Source: Aeromonas sp. FDAARGOS 1405
GTDB lineage: Bacteria > Pseudomonadota > Gammaproteobacteria > Enterobacterales > Aeromonadaceae
Assembly (NCBI RefSeq): GCF_019048265.1
Contig: NZ_CP077311.1
Location: forward strand, 1,662,501-1,726,500
Direction of reading: 5' to 3'
DNA: 64,000 bases
Part shown: positions 27,407-35,899 of the stretch, one piece after another
Numbering within the stretch: position 1 is the first letter of the stretch
Layout of the letters: every line of letters begins with the position of its first letter
Notes under the pieces: model-generated
What the model was told of the DNA's origin: nothing
Databases searched by the model: none
What the model saw: the letters and a program-made list of their open reading frames with translations, nothing else
Position numbers and translations under genes: made by a program

Positions 27407-27853
27407 ATGCAACTTGAACACATACTGAGTCGGGACTGCACCAAGAGTGCAGTCCCTTGTACCAGCAAGAAACGCGCCCTCGAAATCATCAGCGAGCTGG
27501 CCGCCGAACGCCTTGGCACCTCCCGTCAGGCGCTGTTTGAATGCTTGCTGGCCCGCGAAAAAATGGGTAGTACTGGGATCGGTGCCGGTATTGCGATCCC
27601 CCACGGTCGCATTGACGATGAGTTCCCGCCAACCGCGATCCTGATGACCTTTGCCGACCCTATTCCTTTCGACTCCATCGACAATCAACCGGTTGACCTG
27701 CTGTTTGCCTTGCTGGTGCCGGAAAGCGAGTGCAAGCAGCATCTCAAGACCCTTTCTCTGATGGCTTCCAAGCTGGGTGACAAGGCGGTTTGCCGCCAGT
27801 TGCGTCAGGCAACCAGCGACGAAGAGCTCTATCAGATCATGACCTCGGCCTGA
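27407..27853 (+). CDS. ptsN: nitrogen-regulatory PTS EIIA protein PtsN
   Basis: EIIA-Ntr is the last phosphate acceptor of the PTS-Ntr chain (PtsP-PtsO-PtsN) and regulates potassium transport, stress and nitrogen responses through protein contacts. The 148-residue protein has the EIIA type-2 fold with phosphorylatable His66 in GIAIPHGRIDD. It is followed after 45 bp by rapZ and then its own phosphodonor ptsO. Confidence 0.96.
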   Translation: MQLEHILSRDCTKSAVPCTSKKRALEIISELAAERLGTSRQALFECLLAREKMGSTGIGAGIAIPHGRIDDEFPPTAILMTFADPIPFDSIDNQPVDLLFALLVPESECKQHLKTLSLMASKLGDKAVCRQLRQATSDEELYQIMTSA

Positions 27854-27898
27854 CAGCAGGCCAAGGATGAGACACCCGTTTTGGCGTGAGGGAACAAG

Positions 27899-28765
27899 AT
27901 GCAGTTAATCGTGGTAAGTGGACGTTCGGGCTCCGGTAAAACGGTAGCCCTGCGAGTACTGGAAGATCTGGGTTACTACTGTGTGGACAACCTGCCGGTC
28001 AATCTGCTGCCCCAGCTGATTGTTTCGGTCGAGAGCCAGTACGACAAGCTGGCGGTCAGTATCGATGTGCGCAACCTGCCGAGCGATCCGGAGAAACTGG
28101 AAAATCTGCTGGCTCAGGTGCGCAATGAGGGGCGGGTAGAGTTCTCCAGCTTTTTCTTCGACGCCGACAACGGCACTCTGCTCAAGCGTTATGGCGAGAG
28201 CCGCCGTTTGCACCCCCTCTCGCGCAACAAGCTGTCGCTGGATGAGGCGATTCGGGAGGAGACCCACCTGCTGGCGCCACTCTCCTCGACTGCTGACCTG
28301 CGTATCGACACCACCACCCTCAGCATTCACGACCTGAGCGAGCTCATCAAGACCCGGGTTCTCGGCAAGAAAGAGAACGAGCTGGTGCTGGTCTTCGAGT
28401 CATTCGGGTTCAAGTACGGCATTCCCAAGGATGCCGACTTCGTGTTCGATGCCCGTTTCCTGCCCAATCCACACTGGATTCCCGAACTCAAGCCGTTTAC
28501 CGGCAAGGATGAGCCGGTTGCCAACTACCTCTCGGCGCAGGCTGACGTGATGCTGTTTACCCAGCAGATCGAAAACATGCTGGTGACCTGGTTGCCCCAT
28601 CTGGAGCGCAATAATCGCAGCTACCTGACGGTCGGTATCGGTTGTACCGGTGGGCAGCACCGCTCGGTCTTTATCGCCGAGCGGTTGGCGAGTGCTTTCC
28701 GCTTGCTTGGCAAGAACGTGCAGATCCGCCACCGCACTCTCGACAAGAGTGCCCCCCAATCCTGA
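27899..28765 (+). CDS. rapZ: RNase adapter protein RapZ
   Basis: RapZ guides RNase E to the sRNA GlmZ and so sets GlmS and amino-sugar synthesis; it also binds nucleotide and GlcN-6-phosphate. The 288-residue protein has Walker A GRSGSGKT (8-15), the DNLPVNLLP segment, [10 protein letters not shown] and the C-terminal [17 protein letters not shown] of the YvcJ/RapZ family. It sits between ptsN and ptsO, the usual place. Confidence 0.97.
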   Translation: MQLIVVSGRSGSGKTVALRVLEDLGYYCVDNLPVNLLPQLIVSVESQYDKLAVSIDVRNLPSDPEKLENLLAQVRNEGRVEFSSFFFDADNGTLLKRYGESRRLHPLSRNKLSLDEAIREETHLLAPLSSTADLRIDTTTLSIHDLSELIKTRVLGKKENELVLVFESFGFKYGIPKDADFVFDARFLPNPHWIPELKPFTGKDEPVANYLSAQADVMLFTQQIENMLVTWLPHLERNNRSYLTVGIGCTGGQHRSVFIAERLASAFRLLGKNVQIRHRTLDKSAPQS

Positions 28766-28785
28766 CGGACCAATAGGACGATCCG

Positions 28786-29058
28786 ATGACTGTTTCCGCC
28801 TCGGTTGAAGTGAAAAACAAGCTGGGTATTCATGCCAGACCGGCCATGATGCTGTTCGAACTGGTGCAGGGTTTCGATGCCCATGTGTTGCTGCGCAATG
28901 AAGATGGTGTGGAGGCTGATGCCGACAGCATTATTGGCTTGTTGATGCTCGATTCGGCTCAAGGCAGGCAGGTAGAGGTTCAGGTAGAGGGCCCCGAAGA
29001 GGAGGAGGCCCTTGCTGCCGTGGTGGAGCTGTTCACCTCCGGCTTCAACGAGGAGTAG
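28786..29058 (+). CDS. ptsO: phosphocarrier protein NPr
   Basis: NPr is the HPr-like protein of the nitrogen PTS and carries phosphate from PtsP to PtsN. The 90-residue protein shows the HPr fold with His16 in [14 protein letters not shown] and the regulatory-serine region [15 protein letters not shown]. It closes the rpoN cluster. Its stop codon lies within a short hairpin (29049-29068) that separates it from the convergent PRD regulator. Confidence 0.96.
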   Translation: MTVSASVEVKNKLGIHARPAMMLFELVQGFDAHVLLRNEDGVEADADSIIGLLMLDSAQGRQVEVQVEGPEEEEALAAVVELFTSGFNEE

Positions 29059-29068
29059 TCACTCCTCG
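29049..29068. terminator. short hairpin between ptsO and the PRD regulator
   Basis: A perfect 8-bp inverted repeat (cgaggagt / actcctcg, loop agtc) includes the ptsO stop codon. The genes are convergent. There is no T run, so it is at best a weak terminator. Confidence 0.4.
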
Positions 29069-29075
29069 CTCGATA

Positions 29076-30980
29076 TTATGAACCGGTACGCGCCAGCGCT
29101 TTGAAGCTGGCAAAATCCCTGCAAGCCAGCAGATTCCTGTTGGCTTTTTCGTTCATCAGTGCCAGAAACAGGTCGTAGAGACCCATAGCCTCTTCGTAGT
29201 CGGCCTTGCTGATGGCCAGTACGAAGATGAGCGTCGCGACTTCGCCATTGCCCCATTCGATCCCCTGCGGTGCCAGCACGGTGTAAACCAGAGTGCGGCG
29301 TGCCAGCAGGCCGAGGGAGTGGGGCAGGGCGATCCCTTCTCCCAACATGGTGGAGACGATGCTTTCCCGTTCCTGCAGCGACGTGCGGAAATCTTGCTCG
29401 ACTAGTCCCTCGTCTTCCAGCTGATCGCAAACCTGTGTAAAAAGCTGATATTGGCTGAGAGGTTCAGTCACCACCATGAAGTGGTTCGTATCGAAATATT
29501 TGTCGAGCATGTAGGGGCGGGTGCGATCGATCAGCACCAGCTTGCCGAGTTGCTCCAGCTGGTACTGGGTCGGGAAGGGGTCGACTTGTACGACAGGTCC
29601 CCCCTTCTCGCTCACCTTGACGGTACTAATGACAAAGTCCTGCTCGATGTGTGCCAACCCTTCATAATCACGCACCGATTCCAGCGTGGTCAGCTGTAGC
29701 TGGGGATATTCTCGTCTGATGCGCGCCTCCAGCACCCTGAAGGTGGCATTTCCCGCGTCGCATAACAGCAGTGCCAGCGGGCGTCTGGTGTAGCCGATAT
29801 CATAGTTACGTTCCAGACCTACCCCGATATGGATCACCAGATAGCCGATCTCGTGGTGGGTCAGTCGGTAGGGGGTCTGCTTGATCCACTCCGAAATGGC
29901 CGCCAGGGTGATGTCATAGGCAAGGGGATAGTACTGCTTGATGTGATCTGCCAGTGGATTGTGGCTGCCAATCTGGTATTTGACCCGCAGCAACATGGCG
30001 CTAATGTGGCTCTGCAGATCGGCTCGCAGTTGCTGGTCACCACGCAAGTCATAGGGGTAGTGCTGATGGATGTAGGTCAGCAAATGTGTCACAAGCTGTT
30101 CGCTTTCCACTGCCATGACCGGGCTCAGGCTCGGACTGTCTGCCATCAGACGAGCCTGGATCTGGATAGCGAGACTAGCTATTTCGCCATCTGTGGGTGA
30201 CGTCAGGGTTGGTAGCTCAGTATAAATATCGCGGGCAGCTTCCAGCAGTGGAGTGGTAAGGTCTTCACTGGTGAACTGGTGCAGTTCGTGACCGGACGCT
30301 TGCCTCAGCAGAGCTACGGCACAGTAGATCGTGAGCTGCTGCAGGCTCTCGTCAGCGAGACGCAACTGATGGCGAGCGAGTTGGGCATGAATGTGGTTGC
30401 CTACCACCTCCATCGTCTTGCTGGGACAGATATTTGGCAGCAGGCTCTGTAACTGGGTGCTGTGCAATAGCTCCTGATAGAGCAATTGGGTGAGGCAGGC
30501 GCGAATAGCAGTTTCGCAGCCTTGGATGCGCATACCCTGTCGGGGTTTGCTCTCGACACTGAGTCTAAAGTGGCCGAGTTGTTCACGTACCTCCGCCATA
30601 TCCCCCTGTAGTGCCGTCCGGCTCAGGTACCAGGTATCCGCCAAGTCATCGAGCTTGATTCCCTGCTCTGCCGTTAGCAACAAGATCTGCAGATGCAGCA
30701 CCCGCTCACGGCTAGTGCGTGGCAGCGTACACTCCTGCTCCTGTGCGGCCAATAATCCATCAAACAATCCCTGGTTGTAGATCTTCAGTTGGTAGCCGCT
30801 GCCACGCTGATGGATAAGGTGAGCTCCGTGGTTAGCAATCAGCTCGTTGAGAGTTGCCACATCGGTGCGTACCGTACGGGTGGAGACGTTAAGGCGACGA
30901 GCAAGCTCCTCCTGAGGTAGCGGCGCCGCATGGAGTTGCGTGAGCAGCTGATGGAGTCTGGGGTGGGGAAGCTTGATCAT
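29076..30980 (-). CDS. BglG/MtlR-type regulator with PRD, EIIB and EIIA domains
   Basis: A 634-residue multidomain regulator controlled by PTS phosphorylation. In order: HTH_11 DNA-binding domain (about 5-60, EELARRLNVSTRTVRTDVATL), a second Mga-like HTH (about 90-150), PRD1 (about 185-285), PRD2 (about 295-395, with HHEIGYLVIHIGVG), an EIIB-like domain with Cys407 (LLLCDAGNAT), and an EIIA type-2 domain (about 510-630) with His554 (GEGIALPHSLG). It resembles MtlR/LicR activators more than RNA-binding BglG. The ATG at 30980 follows AGGAG at a long distance; an in-frame TTG at 31019 is the alternative. It lies 105 bp downstream of the aldolase gene and most likely controls the operon at 31086-36627. 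Confidence 0.88.
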   Translation of the reverse strand: MIKLPHPRLHQLLTQLHAAPLPQEELARRLNVSTRTVRTDVATLNELIANHGAHLIHQRGSGYQLKIYNQGLFDGLLAAQEQECTLPRTSRERVLHLQILLLTAEQGIKLDDLADTWYLSRTALQGDMAEVREQLGHFRLSVESKPRQGMRIQGCETAIRACLTQLLYQELLHSTQLQSLLPNICPSKTMEVVGNHIHAQLARHQLRLADESLQQLTIYCAVALLRQASGHELHQFTSEDLTTPLLEAARDIYTELPTLTSPTDGEIASLAIQIQARLMADSPSLSPVMAVESEQLVTHLLTYIHQHYPYDLRGDQQLRADLQSHISAMLLRVKYQIGSHNPLADHIKQYYPLAYDITLAAISEWIKQTPYRLTHHEIGYLVIHIGVGLERNYDIGYTRRPLALLLCDAGNATFRVLEARIRREYPQLQLTTLESVRDYEGLAHIEQDFVISTVKVSEKGGPVVQVDPFPTQYQLEQLGKLVLIDRTRPYMLDKYFDTNHFMVVTEPLSQYQLFTQVCDQLEDEGLVEQDFRTSLQERESIVSTMLGEGIALPHSLGLLARRTLVYTVLAPQGIEWGNGEVATLIFVLAISKADYEEAMGLYDLFLALMNEKANRNLLACRDFASFKALARTGS

Positions 30981-31044
30981 GAGGGGGGGCGAGACTCCTG
31001 TCGAGAGATAAAGGATCAATGTTAACTACGGGGCAACCAACAAA

Positions 31045-31078
31045 CCAGCCACTGCCAACTCTATCAGCCAGTGGCTGG
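31045..31078 (-). terminator. hairpin between the catabolic operon and its regulator
   Basis: A perfect 10-bp inverted repeat (ccagccactg / cagtggctgg) with a 14-nt loop lies 8 bp after the aldolase stop codon. On the minus strand it is followed by tttgttgg. It may end the operon or attenuate read-through into the regulator gene. Confidence 0.55.
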
Positions 31079-31085
31079 CGGCATA

Positions 31086-31844
31086 TCAGCCTTTACCTAC
31101 ATGTTCAGGTAATAACTGTTTCACCATTTCAAGCAAGGCGCGCACATCCTCGGGGCGAGTGTGACCGCTCGCGCTGTCAATGATGGAACTGTAGACGTGG
31201 GGGAGCACCTTCTCGACCCCGGCATCCAGCGCAATCCGCACAATCTCCTCGAAGTTGTCCAGATCGATGCCGCCGGTGGGCTCCAGCCAGAAGCCGTGGC
31301 GAGCACAAGCCTCGGCCACCGCCTGATACTCGTCGCGGCAGGCCAGCCCGCCCATGGGGAAGAATTTGACCGAGCTGCCACCCATGTCCTTGAGCAGGGC
31401 GATGGCGGTATCGATGGGGACAATCCCGTCCGGCTGCCCAGCGCTGAGCGGGCCGGTGGAGATCTTCACCATACCCGGCGTACCGGTGGGGGAGATCAGG
31501 CCGTTAACCAGCGTTTCTGACTGGCCGAGCAGCGCTCGGCTGGCGCCAACGCCAGTGAACACCTGGTTGACGTGCTGGGGCTGCAGCTGGCAGGCCAGCT
31601 CGGCCACCATGGCGGACTGGCGCGGATCACCGGCCCCCAGACCGATGGAGAGAGCGTTATCGATAAGCTTGGCGTACTCCTTCATATCAGCAACTGCAGA
31701 GGGGATATCCGGGTAGTTTTTGGAGAGCACACCGACCAGCACGTGGCCTTCGGCGGCGTCGTATACCTCGACGGCATTCTCTTTGGAACCTGCCAGCACG
31801 TTGAGACAGACCCGATCACGGTAGTAGTTGGGGGTAAGGGACAT
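31086..31844 (-). CDS. dgaF: DgaF-type 2-dehydro-3-deoxy-6-phosphogluconate aldolase
   Basis: A 252-residue TIM-barrel class I aldolase of the DgaF/KDGP family. It is expected to split 2-keto-3-deoxy-6-phosphogluconate into pyruvate and glyceraldehyde-3-phosphate. The Schiff-base lysine is probably Lys160 in GGSSVKFFPMGG, and the catalytic Glu188 lies in WLEPTGGID. MSLTPNYYRD at 31844 is the true start because it overlaps the stop of the ammonia lyase as ATGA; an upstream extension is out-of-frame shadow. The symbol is given at family level, by analogy with the Salmonella D-glucosaminate pathway; the substrate here is inferred. Confidence 0.88.
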   Translation of the reverse strand: MSLTPNYYRDRVCLNVLAGSKENAVEVYDAAEGHVLVGVLSKNYPDIPSAVADMKEYAKLIDNALSIGLGAGDPRQSAMVAELACQLQPQHVNQVFTGVGASRALLGQSETLVNGLISPTGTPGMVKISTGPLSAGQPDGIVPIDTAIALLKDMGGSSVKFFPMGGLACRDEYQAVAEACARHGFWLEPTGGIDLDNFEEIVRIALDAGVEKVLPHVYSSIIDSASGHTRPEDVRALLEMVKQLLPEHVGKG

Positions 31845-32959
31845 CAGCGATTCTCCTGAACGAGGTTGGCAATGGCGGAGTGGATTTGGTCTAGCTGGGG
31901 CAGGGTGACGCTGCGTACATCGATCTCGATATGCCCCTCGTTGGCCTTGTAGCCACGGCAGTAGATGGCAGGCGTGCCCTGTTGCAAACGGCTGACGACC
32001 TGCACTGTGGTCATGCCGATCTGCTGGTGGTCGAAGGCGATATCGGTGCGGGCGATGTCGCGCCCGGCGCTGTCCCACACCACTTTGGCGGTGACGCCGG
32101 ACAGCTGGTTCAGACGCTCGATAAATGGGGTCATCTTGACGACCATGGCGGCGCCGCTCTCTTTCTCTTTGGCCAGGTAGCGCTCGATGGCATGGGTGAG
32201 GCCGAGGATCCCCTCCTTGCCCACCTTCATGGCTCGGCCGATGCCGTTGGCCTGCTGCTTGACCCACTCCACGTACTGGCGCTTGCCAACTACCAGCCCG
32301 CTGGTGGGCCCTTCAATGGCCTTGGCACCGCTGTAGATGACCAGATCCGCTCCCTGGTTGTAGTAGAGGTGCAGATCCTCCTCGGCAGCCGCATCAACGA
32401 TGAGCGGGAGCCCGTGGGCCCTGGCGACCTCGGCTGCCTCGGCCACCGACAGAATGCTCTTCTGCACGCAGTGGTGGGACTTGATGTAGAGGATGGCTGC
32501 AGTGTTGGCATTGATGGCGGCGGCCAGTTGGGCAGCAGAGCACTCATTGGCGTAGCCGGCCTCCACCACCTTGCCGCCCCCCAGGTTGACCATGGTACCG
32601 ACCGGGGCGCCGAAGTTGACGTTGTGCCCCTTGGGCAGCACGATTTCGCTCGGCACATTGTGGGCATGGGCGTGCAACTGCTCGAGGCGGTAGGGGTCGC
32701 CGCGCACTATCACGGCGGCCACCGACTGGGCGATGCCGGCGCTGGCGCAGGAGACTACCACCGCATCTTCCACGTCCAGCAAGCCCGCCAGATAGGCGCC
32801 GGTCTTGTTGACCAGATCCTTCACCTCGAAGTAGTGGCCGAGGCCGAAGTTGACCGCGTCGACCACCTCCTGTTCGGGGGTGGAGACGCCGAGAATGGTC
32901 ATGCGCCCGGAGGCGTTGATCACCGGTTTGAGCTGATATTTCTCATACACAGAAGGCAT
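31844..32959 (-). CDS. dgaE: DgaE-type PLP-dependent ammonia lyase
   Basis: A 371-residue fold-type I PLP enzyme of the SelA-like/DgaE family. Salmonella DgaE converts D-glucosaminate-6-phosphate to 2-keto-3-deoxy-6-phosphogluconate and ammonia. PLP residues are Asp189 (PLIVDAAAEED) and the Schiff-base Lys213 (IYSGAKAIEGPTSG). Conserved blocks KPVINASGRMTILG and VSCASAGIAQS fit the family. I chose ATG 32959 (MPSVYEKYQL), which has ggga at good spacing; ATG 32974 has none. It overlaps the amidohydrolase gene by 17 bp and the aldolase by 4 bp. The exact amino-acid or amino-sugar substrate is inferred. Confidence 0.88.
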   Translation of the reverse strand: MPSVYEKYQLKPVINASGRMTILGVSTPEQEVVDAVNFGLGHYFEVKDLVNKTGAYLAGLLDVEDAVVVSCASAGIAQSVAAVIVRGDPYRLEQLHAHAHNVPSEIVLPKGHNVNFGAPVGTMVNLGGGKVVEAGYANECSAAQLAAAINANTAAILYIKSHHCVQKSILSVAEAAEVARAHGLPLIVDAAAEEDLHLYYNQGADLVIYSGAKAIEGPTSGLVVGKRQYVEWVKQQANGIGRAMKVGKEGILGLTHAIERYLAKEKESGAAMVVKMTPFIERLNQLSGVTAKVVWDSAGRDIARTDIAFDHQQIGMTTVQVVSRLQQGTPAIYCRGYKANEGHIEIDVRSVTLPQLDQIHSAIANLVQENR

Positions 32960-34082
32960 GGTGTGATTTCCCATAGTGAGTCAGAACCAGTTCGCCACCG
33001 ACCAGGGCGGCGAGGGGCAGCAACTGCCGATCGCCATTGCGGGCGCCGGCTTCGGTATCGGTAAAGAGGGTGGGGCCGCTGCTCACCTCGAACAGGGTCA
33101 GATCGGCATCGGCGCCCACCTCGAGTCGCCCTTTGCCGGAAAGGCGCAGGGCATCGGCGGCCTGATGGGTGACGCAGGCGAGCACCTGCTCCAGCGTCAT
33201 GCCGATGGCGAGAAACTTCGACATCACGTGGGCCAGACTGTAGACCGGCCCTTTGATGCGGTTTTTGCAGTAGATGTCGGAGCTGATGGTGCGGGGCAGG
33301 ATCCCCTGACGGATCGCCAGCTCCGCCACCTCGAAGCTGAAGCTGGCACCGCCGTGGCCGATGTCGAGCAAGAGGCCCCGCTGCATCGCCTCGCGCACCG
33401 CCTGACGCAGCTCGCCAGCCGGGGTCAGGATGCGGTTGGGCTTGCCGTTGAAGCAGTGGGTCAGCAGATCGCCATCCCCCAGCAAGGCAACTATCTCGTC
33501 CAGATCAGGCGGTGTGTTACCCACGTGCACCATCAGCGGCAGCTGGCCGTGAGCCTGTTGCAGGGCCTTGGCCATGCGCAGCGGTTGCAGACCGTTTTCT
33601 CCGATCACGCTGCCGCTCATCCGCGCCTTGATGCCGACAATAAAGTCGGGGTGGCGGCGAATGGCCGCCGAGGCGAGATCCATATCGAGGTCTCTGCTAT
33701 CCGCCAGCTCGTTCTGGCGTAGCAGGCCGATGCGGGAGATGTTGAGCAGGGCATGCACCCGGGTCTTGCAACCTGCAGCGATCTGCTGGAAATCATCCAC
33801 ATCGTCGGCCCCGGTGCTGCCGGCATCGAGCACGGTGGTGACCCCGGACTCTATGCCCACCTTGTCCGGCTCATCGTGATAGATGGGGGAGGCGGGGTAG
33901 CAGTGGGTGTGGCCATCGATCCAGCCGGCGCTGACGTGGATCCTGCCGGCGAGATCCAGGAACTGTTGCGCCGTTGCCGTCTCCGGCAGGGAGCCGATGG
34001 CGGCGATTTTGCCCTCTCTGATGGCAATATCGACGAGCTGGCCATCTCCCTGGCGCCCGGCTTTGATGATGATGTCGTACAT
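32943..34082 (-). CDS. amidohydrolase/deacetylase family metalloenzyme
   Basis: A 379-residue amidohydrolase-superfamily enzyme with the binuclear metal site of the dihydroorotase-like group. Visible ligands are H58 and H60 (GHTH), the carboxylated-lysine candidate K152 (GIKARMSG), H186 (MVHVGN), H209 (LTHCFNG) and the catalytic D269 (SSDIYC). The usual substrates are amides, so it probably removes an acyl group or opens a ring on the compound that the downstream ammonia lyase then deaminates. It sits between the DUF4310 membrane-protein gene (42-bp gap) and dgaE (17-bp overlap). The precise reaction is not known. Confidence 0.85.
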   Translation of the reverse strand: MYDIIIKAGRQGDGQLVDIAIREGKIAAIGSLPETATAQQFLDLAGRIHVSAGWIDGHTHCYPASPIYHDEPDKVGIESGVTTVLDAGSTGADDVDDFQQIAAGCKTRVHALLNISRIGLLRQNELADSRDLDMDLASAAIRRHPDFIVGIKARMSGSVIGENGLQPLRMAKALQQAHGQLPLMVHVGNTPPDLDEIVALLGDGDLLTHCFNGKPNRILTPAGELRQAVREAMQRGLLLDIGHGGASFSFEVAELAIRQGILPRTISSDIYCKNRIKGPVYSLAHVMSKFLAIGMTLEQVLACVTHQAADALRLSGKGRLEVGADADLTLFEVSSGPTLFTDTEAGARNGDRQLLPLAALVGGELVLTHYGKSHHAFCV

Positions 34083-34124
34083 GCTGATGACCTCTGGCGA
34101 GCCGCCCCACAGGGCGGCGGATGG

Positions 34125-34775
34125 TTATGCAAGTGCAACCGGGAAGAAGGTACCCAGCAGCATGGCTCCCAGGATGGCACCGCCGGTGATGGGCTTGCCC
34201 CACACGTAGAACAGCAGGGCACCCAGCAGGGAACCGATACCGATGGGGATGGAAGCGCCCATGGCGGAGAGGATGATGAGGGGGCCGAGGAAGCGGCCAG
34301 AGCTGTTGCCAGCCCCCATCATGACGTCAGCACCGTAAGTGGAGTTGCTCTGGTTGATGGTGAACTTGCGCGCCAGAATGATGACGTAGCCGATGGCCAG
34401 ACCAATCCCCATGCCGGTTGCCAGCGAGGCACCGAAGTTTTCCACCGGATAGACGATGCCTGCACCCAGCAGCAGGGCTGGCACACCGAGGCCGACCCCG
34501 GTCTGGATGGCACCACCGATATCCAGGATCCCCACCAGGGACCCCTCGATGATGCGGGCGAACAGGAAGCTGGCACCGAACGCGGCTACTGCGCCGTAGG
34601 CACCCGTGTCCATTCCGGCTTTCAGCATGGCAACGAAGGCTACCTCGTTGAAGGCACCGACCCCGTACAGATAGAACATGTGGGTACCGGCAAAGACCCC
34701 GGCCGAGAGCAGGCCGACGAAGATGGGGAATGACCAGTCTGCATACCAGAAGTTGTTTTTCAGTTTCTCATCCAT
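34125..34775 (-). CDS. DUF4310 family membrane protein
   Basis: A 216-residue integral membrane protein of an uncharacterised family. Six hydrophobic segments are visible (about 15-35, 57-76, 82-104, 112-134, 160-186 and 190-214). A charged N-terminus (MDEKLKNNFWYADW) precedes the first. Glycine-rich conserved stretches (ILDIGGAIQTGVGLGVPAL, YGADVMMGAGNSSGRFLG) recall transporter pore regions and may be distantly like PTS EIIC domains, which is a guess. An agggg site precedes the ATG. It lies 11 bp after the DUF4311 gene; the two probably form one membrane complex. Confidence 0.8.
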   Translation of the reverse strand: MDEKLKNNFWYADWSFPIFVGLLSAGVFAGTHMFYLYGVGAFNEVAFVAMLKAGMDTGAYGAVAAFGASFLFARIIEGSLVGILDIGGAIQTGVGLGVPALLLGAGIVYPVENFGASLATGMGIGLAIGYVIILARKFTINQSNSTYGADVMMGAGNSSGRFLGPLIILSAMGASIPIGIGSLLGALLFYVWGKPITGGAILGAMLLGTFFPVALA

Positions 34776-34786
34776 GGTGTGGCCCC

Positions 34787-35563
34787 TTATTTGCCGCTCA
34801 GCAGGTTATGGACGTTCTCCAGCCACAGGGGGACACCCATATGGAAGGATTCAATCAGTTTCATGTCGAAGCCGCGGAAGAAGCCGCTCAGCACGAACAG
34901 CAGGACGATGGCCGCCATCATCACCTTGGTGACGTGGTTCCAGCCGCTCTCTTCCACGCCCTTGCCGATCAGGATGCCGAGCACCAGGCCCGGTACCGCG
35001 TTGCCCATGATGAGCTGGGCCAGACCGCCGAAGATGGTGGCCCAGAAACCGGATTTCTTGCCCGCCTCGATGGCTGCGAGCCAGAAGATCACCGGCATGA
35101 CGGTATTGACCAGCAGGTTGGCGGCTGGCACCAGCACCTTGACTGCTGTGACCTGCAATGCAGCCGGAACGGCGGCGGCCGTGCTGTTGAGGAAGGCGAC
35201 CATGATGGCACCTATGATGCCGCCAGCGATGGCCATCTTTTTCGGGTCGTGCAGGGTGGTGGCGAGATCCCGGTTCTTGAACAGCAGTGCCGCCGTGGCC
35301 CAGTGCGGAATGATGCGGTGATCCACATCCTGGGTGAAGGCGCCCGCCGCCACGGTGGAGGCCCAGGCGTTGAAGAAAAAGCCGAGACCAAACGAGAAGT
35401 GGGAAGCGGGATCCCCTTCGCAGGAGTTGAGTTCGCCCAGGGTGCGGAAGGCGCCCATGCCCTGTACGGTCGGGGCGTGGAACATCCGCGCCGCGCCGGC
35501 CCCCACCCCGACGCCAACCAGGCCGCCAATGATGAGAGACTTGATAAATATGATTAGAAACAT
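34787..35563 (-). CDS. DUF4311 family membrane protein
   Basis: A 258-residue integral membrane protein of an uncharacterised family. Hydrophobic segments lie at about 3-25, 55-75, 108-130, 137-165, 172-199 and 212-232. Notable conserved-looking parts are MFHAPTVQGMGAFRTLGELN, with the acidic CEGDPASHFSFG after it, and GGLAQLIMGNAVPGLVLG. The ATG is preceded by aaggatacgttgg. It is flanked by DUF4312 (39 bp upstream) and DUF4310 (11 bp downstream), a linkage I recall as conserved in other genomes. Role unknown; probably half of an uptake system. Confidence 0.8.
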   Translation of the reverse strand: MFLIIFIKSLIIGGLVGVGVGAGAARMFHAPTVQGMGAFRTLGELNSCEGDPASHFSFGLGFFFNAWASTVAAGAFTQDVDHRIIPHWATAALLFKNRDLATTLHDPKKMAIAGGIIGAIMVAFLNSTAAAVPAALQVTAVKVLVPAANLLVNTVMPVIFWLAAIEAGKKSGFWATIFGGLAQLIMGNAVPGLVLGILIGKGVEESGWNHVTKVMMAAIVLLFVLSGFFRGFDMKLIESFHMGVPLWLENVHNLLSGK

Positions 35564-35602
35564 CCAACGTATCCTTCTTGTGGGGTGGTGCCGGTCAGGA
35601 GA

Positions 35603-35899
35603 TCACACCTGGGTGAACGTCACCCTGGCGACGTCGAGACTGGTGACCTGCACCGTGATCTCCAGCTGAACGCGATATTCGCGGCGCTGGCGCGGCAGGA
35701 AGAAGAACAGGAACTTCTCCACCCGGACCGACTCCTCGGCTCTAAGCACCTGTACATCGACCGGCTCAATGCGCAGCAGTACCTGCTGGTTGTCCTTGAG
35801 GAGCGTTGGCTGCACCTGGCTGAGAGCGGAGGCAAATGCCTGCTGACGGCTGGTTCCCTTGCCGCTGACGGTGACCTTGGTGGTGAAGTTCTCTTTCAT
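35603..35899 (-). CDS. DUF4312 family protein
   Basis: A 98-residue soluble protein, beta-rich by eye (TTKVTVSGKGTSRQQAFASA, then VLRIEP-like, FLFFFLPRQRREYRVQLEI and VTSLDVARVTFTQV strands). No signal peptide or membrane segment is present. The ATG at 35899 overlaps the stop codon of the SFCGS gene as ATGA, so the pair is translationally coupled. A longer frame upstream is a shadow. Function unknown; the constant pairing with SFCGS and the membrane proteins suggests a cytoplasmic subunit of the same complex. Confidence 0.8.
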   Translation of the reverse strand: MKENFTTKVTVSGKGTSRQQAFASALSQVQPTLLKDNQQVLLRIEPVDVQVLRAEESVRVEKFLFFFLPRQRREYRVQLEITVQVTSLDVARVTFTQV

